Assembly: GCA_964425105.1 (NCBI GenBank)
Contig: CAYRLE010000003.1
Span: forward strand, 5,549-69,548
Length of the DNA: 64,000 nucleotides
Direction: 5' to 3'
Origin: S012-109 sp964425105
GTDB lineage: Bacteria > Pseudomonadota > Gammaproteobacteria > SZUA-140
In this document: in pieces, positions 8,985 to 16,385 of the stretch
Position numbering within the stretch: the first letter of the stretch is position 1
Layout of the letters: every line of letters begins with the position of its first letter
The notes under the pieces: generated by a model
Database searches by the model: none
Seen by the model: only the letters and a program-made list of their open reading frames with translations
What the model was told of the DNA's origin: nothing
Position numbers and translations under genes: made by a program

Positions 8985-11294
8985 ATGACAAAGAAAACCG
9001 AGAGAAAACTGGTGATCGTGGAATCACCGGCCAAGGCGAAGACCCTGAAGAAATATTTCGGCAAGGGTTTCGAGGTGCTGGCCTCCTACGGCCATGTGCG
9101 GGATCTGGAGCCCAAGGAGGGCGCTGTGGATCCGGACCACGACTTCGCCATGAAATACCAACTCATCGAAAGAAACGCCAAACATATCGATGCCATCTGC
9201 AAGGCCATGAAGAAGGCCGATGCCCTCTACCTCGCCACCGACCCGGATCGCGAGGGCGAGGCCATCTCCTGGCACCTCTACACCATCCTCAAGGAACGCG
9301 GCCTGCTGAAAGACAAACCGGTATACCGTATCGTATTCCACGAGATCACCAAGAACGCCATCGCCGAGGCCCTGGAACACCCCCGGGAACTGTCCATGGA
9401 ACTGGTCAACGCCCAGCAGGCGCGGCGCGCCCTGGATTTCCTGGTGGGCTTCAACCTCTCGCCCCTGCTGTGGAAGAAGATCCGCCGTGGCCTGTCCGCA
9501 GGCCGCGTGCAGAGCCCCGCCCTGCGCATGATCGTCGAGCGGGAAGAAGAGATCGAACGCTTCAAACCGCGCGAATACTGGACCATAGAAGCCGACGTCG
9601 CCAAGAAGAAAGACCGTTTCAGTGCCAAGCTGGCTCAGTACCAGGACCAGAAGATCAGCCAGTTCAGCGTCACCAACGAGCAGCAGGCCCTTGAAATCGA
9701 GCGCCGGATCCAGGCCGCCGCCCAGGGCGAGCTGGTCATCACCCATATCGAGAAGAAACAGCGCAAGCGCAATCCCGCCGCGCCCTTCATCACCTCCACC
9801 CTGCAGCAGGAGGCGGCGCGCAAACTGGGCTTCACCGCCCAGCGCACCATGCGCACGGCGCAACAACTCTATGAAGGTATCGACACCGGCGACGGCGCCG
9901 TGGGTCTCATCACCTACATGCGTACCGACTCGGTGAATCTGGCCCAGGAGGCGGTGCAAGAGATCCGCAGCTTCGTGGCCCAGCGCTATGGCAAGGAAAA
10001 CGTGCCCAAGCAGCCGCGCGTCTACAAGACCAAGTCGAAGAACGCCCAGGAGGCCCACGAGGCCATCCGCCCCACCTCGGTGACCCTGGAACCGGAGACC
10101 ATCAAGTCCCATCTCAGCACCGACCAGTACAAGCTCTACAGCCTGATCTGGAAGCGCGCCGTGGCCAGCCAGATGGTGCACGCCACCATCAACACCGTCG
10201 CCGTGGACCTCGCCGCCGGCGACCTGGCGGTGTTCCGCGCCACCGGCTCCATCATCGCCGACCCCGGTTTCATGGCCGTCTACCAGGAGAGCCTGGACGA
10301 CCAGAAGCAGAAGGAAGAGGAGCGCATGCTGCCTGAGTTGGCCGTGGGCGAGCACCTCAAGCTGGAGCAGATCCGCCCCGAGCAGCACTTCACCGAACCG
10401 CCGCCGCGCTACACCGAGGCCAGCCTCATCAAGGCCCTGGAGGAATACGGCATCGGCCGCCCCTCCACCTACGCCTCCATCATCGCCACCCTGCAGCAGC
10501 GGGAATACGTGGTGCTGGACAAGAAACGCTTCAAACCCACCGACGTGGGACGCATCGTCAACAAGTTTCTCACCGAACACTTCACCCAGTACGTGGACTA
10601 CGACTTCACCGCCAACCTGGAGGACGAACTGGACGCCATCAGCCGCGGTGAAAAGGAATGGGTGCCGGTACTGCGCTCCTTCTGGAAGCCCTTCAAGAAA
10701 CTGGTGGATACCAAGGAGAAGACCGTCCAGCGCAAGGACGTCACCCAGGAACTGATCGAGGAGAAATGCCCCAAGTGCGGCGAACAACTCTCCATCCGCC
10801 TGGGGCGGCGCGGGCGCTTCATCGGCTGCACCGCCTTCCCCGAGTGCGACTACACCCGCAACCTGGGCGACGACGGCGAGGCCGTGGAACCGGAGGTGGT
10901 GGAGGGACGCAAGTGTCCCCAGTGCGAATCCGACCTCATCATCCGCCAGGGGCCCTACGGCAAGTTCATCGGCTGCAGCAGCTACCCCGACTGCCGCTTC
11001 ATCGAGCCCTTGGAGAAACCCAGCGACACCAGTGTGCCCTGCCCCCAGTGCGGCAAAGGCACCATGCTGCAGCGCAAATCACGGCGCGGCAAGGTGTTTT
11101 ATTCCTGCTCCACCTACCCCGACTGCAACTACGCGGTATGGAACGAGCCGGTGGACATGCCCTGCCCCCAATGCCAATGGCCCATGCTGACCGTCAAGAC
11201 CACCAAGCGCCGCGGCGCAGAGCTGGTCTGCCCGCAGAAAGAATGCGGTTACAGCGAGCCGTATTATGAGGAGAAGAAGCAGAAGGCATCTTAA
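8985..11294 (+). CDS. topA: DNA topoisomerase I
   Basis: Type IA topoisomerase that relaxes negative supercoils. The 769 residues begin with a Toprim domain (KLVIVESPAKAKTLKKYFG, metal-binding DPDREGE). The catalytic tyrosine is Y311 in GLITYMRTDS. The C-terminus has four zinc-ribbon repeats starting CPKCGEQ, CPQCESD, CPQCGKG and CPQCQWP, the last with a variant spacing. The length is shorter than the 865 residues of E. coli TopA, consistent with fewer C-terminal repeats. An AT-rich stretch around 8858-8895 may hold its promoter. Confidence 0.97.
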   Translation: MTKKTERKLVIVESPAKAKTLKKYFGKGFEVLASYGHVRDLEPKEGAVDPDHDFAMKYQLIERNAKHIDAICKAMKKADALYLATDPDREGEAISWHLYTILKERGLLKDKPVYRIVFHEITKNAIAEALEHPRELSMELVNAQQARRALDFLVGFNLSPLLWKKIRRGLSAGRVQSPALRMIVEREEEIERFKPREYWTIEADVAKKKDRFSAKLAQYQDQKISQFSVTNEQQALEIERRIQAAAQGELVITHIEKKQRKRNPAAPFITSTLQQEAARKLGFTAQRTMRTAQQLYEGIDTGDGAVGLITYMRTDSVNLAQEAVQEIRSFVAQRYGKENVPKQPRVYKTKSKNAQEAHEAIRPTSVTLEPETIKSHLSTDQYKLYSLIWKRAVASQMVHATINTVAVDLAAGDLAVFRATGSIIADPGFMAVYQESLDDQKQKEEERMLPELAVGEHLKLEQIRPEQHFTEPPPRYTEASLIKALEEYGIGRPSTYASIIATLQQREYVVLDKKRFKPTDVGRIVNKFLTEHFTQYVDYDFTANLEDELDAISRGEKEWVPVLRSFWKPFKKLVDTKEKTVQRKDVTQELIEEKCPKCGEQLSIRLGRRGRFIGCTAFPECDYTRNLGDDGEAVEPEVVEGRKCPQCESDLIIRQGPYGKFIGCSSYPDCRFIEPLEKPSDTSVPCPQCGKGTMLQRKSRRGKVFYSCSTYPDCNYAVWNEPVDMPCPQCQWPMLTVKTTKRRGAELVCPQKECGYSEPYYEEKKQKAS

Positions 11295-11302
11295 GTAATC
11301 AG

Positions 11303-11439
11303 ATACAAGGTACAAGGGGAAAGATACAAGTGATGGAAAAGGGCCCGATGGGCCCTTTGTTTTTTAATCAATAATCACGCATGCGCCAAAGGCGCACACA
11401 TTCCCTTGTATCTTGTATCTTTCCCCTTGTATCTTGTAT
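11303..11439. repeat. Inverted heptamer arrays, ATACAAG type, around a terminator
   Basis: Left array 11303-11330 reads ATACAAG-GTACAAG-GGGAAAG-ATACAAG. Right array 11405-11439 is its inverse, CTTGTAT twice, CTTTCCC, CTTGTAT twice. The odd unit GGGAAAG/CTTTCCC occurs in both arms, so the arms are related as whole blocks. The topA terminator lies between them. Confidence 0.85.
11338..11366. terminator. Rho-independent terminator between topA and cysB
   Basis: Perfect stem AAAGGGCCC / GGGCCCTTT with a GAT loop, followed by GTTTTTT on the plus strand. The A-run before the stem gives U residues on the other strand, so it may serve both converging genes. Confidence 0.85.
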
Positions 11440-11445
11440 CTGCCT

Positions 11446-12366
11446 TTACGCCCCCATCACCTCATCCACCTTGCGCCGGTCCAGGTGCGGGGCGAACATC
11501 TCGATGAAGGCATACATGTAGCCGCGCAGGTGGCTGCCACGGCGGATGCCGATGCGCGTAGTGCAGGGATCGAAGAGGTGGCTGGCATCCAGCATGCGCA
11601 GATTGCGGTCCCGTTCCCCATCGAAGGCCATCTTGGCCATGAGGCCAATGCCCAGACCCAGTTCCACATAGGTCTTGATGACGTCGGCGTCCAGGGCGGT
11701 GAGCACCACGTTGGGGCGCAGGCCCTCAGCCTCGAAGGCCTCGTTGATCTTGGTGCGCCCGGCGAAGGAGAAGTCGTAGGTGACGATGGGATATTCGGCG
11801 ATCTTCGCCAGGGTCAGGGGCAGGTCTTTGAGCAGGGGCAGGCCGGGGGGCGCCACCACACAGTGGTTCCATTCATAACAGGGCAACACCACCAGATCTT
11901 CGTAGAGATCGATGCCCTCGGTGGCGATGGCGATGTCCGCCACGCCGGAGGCAGCCAGTTGAGCGATCTGGGTGGGATTGCCCTGGTGCATGTGCAGGCT
12001 GACATTGGGATACTGCTCGCTGAAGGTCTTGATCACCTTGGGCAGGGCATAGCGGGCCTGGGTATGGGTGGTGGCGATGGACAGGGTGCCGCGGGCATCG
12101 TGGCTGAACTCGAAGCCCACCTGCTTGATGTGCTCAAGCTCCCTGAGCACCCGCTCCGCCATGGCCAGTACCGCGCGCCCCGGTTGGGTGACCCCCACCA
12201 GGCGCTTGCCATTGCGCTCAAAGATCTGCACATTCAGCTCTTCCTCCAACTGGCGGATCTGGTTGCTGATGCCAGGCTGTGCAGTATGGAGGATATTGGC
12301 CGCCGCGGAAATGTTGAGGCCGCAACGGGCCACTTCACGGATATAACGGAGTTGCTGAAAGTTCAT
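11446..12366 (-). CDS. cysB: LysR-type regulator CysB
   Basis: Activator of sulfur assimilation genes, responding to acetylserine and related ligands in its family. The 306 residues have an N-terminal winged helix-turn-helix (MNFQQLRYIREVARCGLNIS to QIFERNGKRL) and a LysR ligand domain with the CysB signature ATTHTQARYALP and GIGLMAKMAF. CysB rather than Cbl is favoured by overall similarity, but the two are hard to separate by eye. It diverges from tauE and the sulfite reductase gene, which are plausible targets. Confidence 0.92.
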   Translation of the reverse strand: MNFQQLRYIREVARCGLNISAAANILHTAQPGISNQIRQLEEELNVQIFERNGKRLVGVTQPGRAVLAMAERVLRELEHIKQVGFEFSHDARGTLSIATTHTQARYALPKVIKTFSEQYPNVSLHMHQGNPTQIAQLAASGVADIAIATEGIDLYEDLVVLPCYEWNHCVVAPPGLPLLKDLPLTLAKIAEYPIVTYDFSFAGRTKINEAFEAEGLRPNVVLTALDADVIKTYVELGLGIGLMAKMAFDGERDRNLRMLDASHLFDPCTTRIGIRRGSHLRGYMYAFIEMFAPHLDRRKVDEVMGA

Positions 12367-12406
12367 GGTCGGGCACCTATATACGAATACTATATATAAA
12401 TATAAT

Positions 12407-12428
12407 ATATCATTATTTTTAATGATAT
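12407..12428. promoter_or_regulatory. AT-rich perfect inverted repeat in cysB-tauE gap
   Basis: ATATCATTA-TTTT-TAATGATAT, a 9-bp perfect stem, lies 40 bp upstream of the cysB start in the divergent control region. It could be an operator or part of the promoter; which protein binds is unknown. Confidence 0.4.
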
Positions 12429-12487
12429 AGGTTTACTGATATCTTACAGTGACCCATACAAGCAGCAACGCAGTGTATTCAATCCGG

Positions 12488-12503
12488 CACCCTGACCAGG
12501 GTG
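12488..12503. promoter_or_regulatory. CACCCTG-AC-CAGGGTG inverted repeat upstream of tauE
   Basis: Perfect 7-bp dyad with a 2-bp centre, about 85 bp upstream of the tauE start. It has the shape of a dimeric regulator site; the assignment is inference. Confidence 0.35.
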
Positions 12504-12586
12504 TGGCACCTTCAGAATAAACAGCTGATCTCCAAACATTTTATCCAATGACAGCACGAGCGCATATTTTCGGGACGACTTGAACC

Positions 12587-13369
12587 GTGGAACTGGGATT
12601 TATCTTGGCAGGCTTTGGCGTCGGCACCCTGGTGGGGCTCACCGGGGTGGGCGGCGGCTCGCTGATGACGCCCCTGCTGATCTTCCTGTTCGGCATCGCC
12701 CCGGTCACAGCGGTGGGCACGGACCTGCTGTTCGCCGCCATCACCAAGGCCAGCGGCATCTGGTCTCACCGGCGGCGCGGCAACATCCGCCTCGACATCC
12801 TGCTGCTGCTGGGCGCCGGCAGCCTGCCTACGGCCCTGCTGACCATTCACTACATGGACCTCATCCGCGCCGGCGGCGCCGATCTCGATGGCCTGATCCA
12901 GGTGGGGCTGGGCATCGCCCTGGTGCTCACCTCCCTGGTGCTGCTGTTCCGCCGCACAGTGCTGCGCCTCGGCCACTTGGTGAAGCTGTGGATCCCGCAA
13001 TGGCGCCGCCTGCGGCCGGCGGCCACGGTGCTGGGAGGCGTGATCCTGGGCGTGCTGGTGCCCATCTCCTCCATCGGCGCCGGCGCCCTGGGCGCCGCCA
13101 TGCTGCTGTTCCTCTATCCGCGCACCCCGACGCGGGTCATCGTCGGCACCGACCTGGCCCATGCCGTGCCCCTCACCGCCGTGGCAGGCCTGGGGCATAT
13201 GCAGATGGGCTCGGTGGATTTCACCCTCCTGGCCATGCTGCTGGCGGGCTCCCTGCCCGGCATCTGGCTGGGCAGCCACATGAGCAGCGTGGTGCCGGAA
13301 CGGGTGATGCGCCCCCTGTTAGCCAGCATGCTGATGCTGATCGGGGTAAAATTCATGTTCGTTAATTAG
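12587..13369 (+). CDS. TauE/SafE family anion permease
   Basis: Integral membrane protein of 260 residues with about eight hydrophobic segments in two repeats. The family signature GVGTLVGLTGVGGGSLMTPLL is in the first half and ISSIGAGALGAAMLL in the second. TauE/SafE proteins move sulfite, sulfoacetate or related anions across the inner membrane. The start is GTG at 12587 with no strong ribosome binding site. Its place between cysB and a sulfite reductase gene suggests sulfite or another sulfur oxyanion as substrate, which is inference from context. Confidence 0.88.
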   Translation: MELGFILAGFGVGTLVGLTGVGGGSLMTPLLIFLFGIAPVTAVGTDLLFAAITKASGIWSHRRRGNIRLDILLLLGAGSLPTALLTIHYMDLIRAGGADLDGLIQVGLGIALVLTSLVLLFRRTVLRLGHLVKLWIPQWRRLRPAATVLGGVILGVLVPISSIGAGALGAAMLLFLYPRTPTRVIVGTDLAHAVPLTAVAGLGHMQMGSVDFTLLAMLLAGSLPGIWLGSHMSSVVPERVMRPLLASMLMLIGVKFMFVN

Positions 13370-13370
13370 G

Positions 13371-13448
13371 GTAAGGGGTAAGGCGTGAGGTGTGAGGCGT
13401 AAAGAGAATTTGCATTTAACGCCTCACACCTCACGCCTCACACCTCAC
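13371..13448. repeat. Inverted heptamer arrays, GTGAGGY type
   Basis: Left: GTAAGGG-GTAAGGC-GTGAGGT-GTGAGGC-GTAAAGA (13371-13405), starting 2 bp after the tauE stop. Right: GCCTCAC-ACCTCAC-GCCTCAC-ACCTCAC (13421-13448), ending just before the sulfite reductase ribosome binding site. The arms can pair into a stem of roughly 30 bp. Confidence 0.88.
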
Positions 13449-13474
13449 GATTTCGCACAAAGGAGAGACAACTT

Positions 13475-15778
13475 ATGAGCAAGGCCCAGACTCTGGTCAA
13501 TAGGGAAGAATTGGTCCGCTTCCGGGAGAGTGTGCAGGCATTTCTGGAGAACCGCATCGACGCCGAGCGTTTCCAGTCCATGCGCCTGCAACAGGGCGTC
13601 TACGGCCAGCGCCAGGAAGGCGTCAACATGATCCGGGTCAAGATCCCCAGCGGCAAGTTCACGCCGGCCCAGCTGGCCTGCATGGGCGATGTGCTGGAGA
13701 AATACGCACGCCACGACAAGGCCCATATCACCACCCGCCAGGACATCCAGATCCACTATGTGCCGCTGGAATATACCCCGGCGGCACTGGACGACCTGGC
13801 CGCCGTGGGCCTGACCACCCGCGAGGCCTGCAACAATACGGTGCGTAATGTCAGCGCCTGCCCGCTGGCCGGCGTCTGTCCCCAGCAACATGTGGATATC
13901 ACCGCCTATGCGGACCGTGCCGTGAGCCACTTCCTGCGCCACCCCCTGACCCAGCATCTGCCGCGCAAGTTCAAGATCAGCTTCTCGGCCTGCGAGCGCG
14001 ACTGCGCCCAGGGCATGCTGCACGACCTGGGCGTGATCGCCACCACCCGCGACGGTCGTAATGGTTTCAAGATCGTGGCCGGCGGCGGCCTGGGCCACAA
14101 GCCGCGTCATGCCATCACCGTGGAGGAATTCATCGAGGAGGGTGAACTGTTGGCCTCCATGGAAGCCATTATCGCCCTGCACAACCGCTACTCCGATCGC
14201 AAGAAGCGCGCCAAATCCCGCATCAAGTTCCTGGTGGAACGCTTCGGTCCCGAAGGCTTCGTGGAGAAATACCGCGAGGAACTGGAGCGCACCCGTGCCG
14301 CCCTGGCCGATGCCGAACCCGTGGCGGCCACCTGGGAGGCCCCGCAGCCCAGCATCGGCTGCGACAATCCCGGCGCCCCGCGTGCCGTTCTGGCCCAGAA
14401 ACAGGCAGGATACTACGTTTTTCCCATCAGCGTGCCCATCGGCGACCTCAGCGCCTCCCAGATGCGCGGCATCGCCAGTCTCATGGAAAAGGAGGGGCTG
14501 GATGAGGCGCGCACCACCCAGGACCAGAACCTGATCCTGGTGAACGTGCCGGAGGCGCGTCTCGACACCATCCGTTCCGCCCTCAAGGCCCTGGGACTGG
14601 CGGAGCCCGTCACTGGCGACAACGTGGTGGCCTGCCCCGGCACCTCCACCTGCCGCCTGGGCATCACCGCCTCCAAGGTCATCGGCGCCAGACTCCACGG
14701 CGGCAGCCACGATCTGCGCATCCGCGCCAGCGGCTGCCACAACGGTTGCGCCCAACCCGAGACCGGCGACATCGGCATCTACGGCGAGGGCAAGCGCCGC
14801 CACGGCAAGCTCATCCCTCACTATCAGATGTACATCGGCGGTGACGGCCGCGCCGAAGGCGGCTTGGCCCTCAAGGGCCCCACCATCCCCGCCGCACGCA
14901 TCGAGATGGCCATTGCGCGCCTCCAGGAGACCTATGACCGGGAATGCAGCGATGGCGAGGAATTCTTCCACTGGAGCCAGCGCCAGGGGGCGGCCTATTT
15001 CAAGGAACTGCTGGCTGACCTCGCCGAAGTGGCGCCGGAGGACGTGCCCTCGGTGCTCTACGACTACGGTGAAGAGGACACCTTCAAAGTGGTGCAGTTC
15101 GGCGGCGGCGAATGCGCCGGCGCGGCCCAGGAGACGGTGGCCGCCAACTTCGCCGAGGCCGCCAACGAGCGCAATTACCGCAACGCCTTCCTGCTGCAAC
15201 GCAAATACGCCGAATCCCTGGAATGCGCCCGGGAAATCGCCCGCCTGGTGGCAGAATCCCTGCTGTTCCTGGCAGGCCAGGAGGCCGGCGAGGACCTGCA
15301 GGAGATGGCCCGACGCCTGGAGGATGCCCTGAACAGCGAGCAGGAACTGGGCAGGCAGCTGGCCGGCTTCGCCGCCACCCTGGAGCAGCTGGCGGAAGAC
15401 TTCGACGACGCCCTGTACGCCGAACTCAACCGCGCCATGGACCAGTGGACCACCCGCGCCGCCGCCGTGTGCCAGAACATCGACCAGCAGCTGGACCTGA
15501 GCGCCTCCCTGCCGGAAGTGGCCGCTGCGGAAGAGCCCGAGCAGGGTAAAAAAAAAGCTGAAATCATAGACCTGACGGCCTACGGCTGTCCCCTGCACTA
15601 CATCAAGGCGCGCAACGCCCTGCGTAACTTCAGGGAAGGCGAGGTGATCCAGTTCCTATTCAGTTCGGGAGAACCAGCGGAACAGGCCTCCTCCAGCCTC
15701 AAGAACGACGGCCATGAGATCCTCGCCGTGGAGGATGAAGGCAGCACCATCCGGGTCAGTGTGCGCAAGGCCGGGTAG
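13475..15778 (+). CDS. Sulfite/nitrite reductase haemoprotein fused to a TusA domain
   Basis: A 767-residue protein with a strong AAAGGAGAG ribosome binding site. Residues 1-490 are a sirohaem sulfite/nitrite reductase of the NirA/CysI type, with two ferredoxin-like halves and sirohaem domains. The cluster ligands are C387, C393, C421 and C425 (ACPGTSTCRLG, GCHNGCAQ). The first half has a second full set, C129, C135, C173 and C177. Residues 500-690 are a helical linker domain I do not recognise, including QFGGGECAGA. Residues 695-767 are a TusA-like sulfur carrier domain with C705 in YGCPLHYIKARNAL, where the usual CPxP is CPLH. Reduction of sulfite to sulfide with transfer to or from a persulfide carrier is the likely theme; nitrite as substrate cannot be excluded. 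Confidence 0.88.
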   Translation: MSKAQTLVNREELVRFRESVQAFLENRIDAERFQSMRLQQGVYGQRQEGVNMIRVKIPSGKFTPAQLACMGDVLEKYARHDKAHITTRQDIQIHYVPLEYTPAALDDLAAVGLTTREACNNTVRNVSACPLAGVCPQQHVDITAYADRAVSHFLRHPLTQHLPRKFKISFSACERDCAQGMLHDLGVIATTRDGRNGFKIVAGGGLGHKPRHAITVEEFIEEGELLASMEAIIALHNRYSDRKKRAKSRIKFLVERFGPEGFVEKYREELERTRAALADAEPVAATWEAPQPSIGCDNPGAPRAVLAQKQAGYYVFPISVPIGDLSASQMRGIASLMEKEGLDEARTTQDQNLILVNVPEARLDTIRSALKALGLAEPVTGDNVVACPGTSTCRLGITASKVIGARLHGGSHDLRIRASGCHNGCAQPETGDIGIYGEGKRRHGKLIPHYQMYIGGDGRAEGGLALKGPTIPAARIEMAIARLQETYDRECSDGEEFFHWSQRQGAAYFKELLADLAEVAPEDVPSVLYDYGEEDTFKVVQFGGGECAGAAQETVAANFAEAANERNYRNAFLLQRKYAESLECAREIARLVAESLLFLAGQEAGEDLQEMARRLEDALNSEQELGRQLAGFAATLEQLAEDFDDALYAELNRAMDQWTTRAAAVCQNIDQQLDLSASLPEVAAAEEPEQGKKKAEIIDLTAYGCPLHYIKARNALRNFREGEVIQFLFSSGEPAEQASSSLKNDGHEILAVEDEGSTIRVSVRKAG

Positions 15779-15844
15779 CCTCAGCGGTGATGGGTGCTGA
15801 TCTGCGGCGGCTATTGGAACACATGCAATGCCAACGGCCAGGGG

Positions 15845-15938
15845 GTGATGAGTGATGAGTGATGAGTAATGAGCGATGTTTAGCATGCAATAAGCAGAGC
15901 GAGTCGCACCATCACGCATCACTCATTACACATCACCT
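15845..15938. repeat. Inverted heptamer arrays, GTGATGA type
   Basis: Left: GTGATGA three times, then GTAATGA (15845-15872) and a partial unit. Right: ATCACGC-ATCACTC-ATTACAC-ATCACCT (15911-15938). It lies between two converging genes that have no classical terminator hairpin. Confidence 0.9.
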
Positions 15939-15965
15939 GACAAAAAGCACCAGGCATCGCCTCGG

Positions 15966-15986
15966 CACTCAGTCCTCAGTTCTGCC
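15966..15986. repeat. CTGAGGA-type heptamers at the 3' end of the thioesterase gene
   Basis: On the minus strand GGCAGAA-CTGAGGA-CTGAGTG spans the last codons and the stop of the thioesterase gene. The same unit (rotated GGACTGA) occurs at 52199. Confidence 0.55.
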
Positions 15987-16385
15987 CCCATCCACCACCC
16001 GCGGCCGGCGCTGGTCGTCGATGGCGACGAAGGTCAGGGTGGCCTCGGTGACCTTGATGCATTCCTCCTCGCGGCGCTGACGTTCCGCATAGACCTCCAC
16101 GAATACCGTCAATGAGGTGCGCCCCACGCGCACCACCTCGGCGTAGAAGCTCACCAGATCGCCGACGTAGACGGGATGGTGAAACTGGAAGGAATTGACC
16201 GCCACCGTCACCACCCGCCCCTTGGCACGGCGGATGGCGGCGATGCTGCCGGCGATGTCCACCTGGGACATGATCCAGCCGCCGAAGATGTCGCCCGCGG
16301 TGTTGGTATCCTGGGGCGAGGCCAGCACCCGGGTGGTGGGCTGGCGGTCGACGGGGAGCCGGGTGCGGGTCTCAGTGTCCTTCAT
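15969..16385 (-). CDS. Acyl-CoA thioesterase, hotdog fold (YciA/BACH type)
   Basis: Hydrolyses acyl-CoA to free acid and CoA. The 138 residues form one hotdog domain with the signature QDTNTAGDIFGGWIMSQVD and FHHPVYVGDLVSFYAEV. The ATG at 16385 lies inside the end of the acyl-CoA ligase gene (14-nt overlap), with GAGG upstream, so the two are translationally coupled; a GTG at 16406 is an alternative. The C-terminal residues GRTED and the stop are encoded by a heptamer repeat. It is the last gene of the fatty-acid operon. Confidence 0.9.
   Translation of the reverse strand: MKDTETRTRLPVDRQPTTRVLASPQDTNTAGDIFGGWIMSQVDIAGSIAAIRRAKGRVVTVAVNSFQFHHPVYVGDLVSFYAEVVRVGRTSLTVFVEVYAERQRREEECIKVTEATLTFVAIDDQRRPRVVDGGRTED

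Noticed and set aside
9024..10787. 587-codon minus-strand open frame opposite topA
   Set aside because: Gly/Val/His-rich shadow of topA with no recognisable domain.
13445..15598. 717-codon minus-strand open frame opposite the sulfite reductase gene
   Set aside because: Antisense shadow; the plus-strand gene has a ribosome binding site and full family motifs.
15845..15938. CRISPR array
   Set aside because: Units are 7 bp, directly tandem, without spacers, and no cas gene is present.
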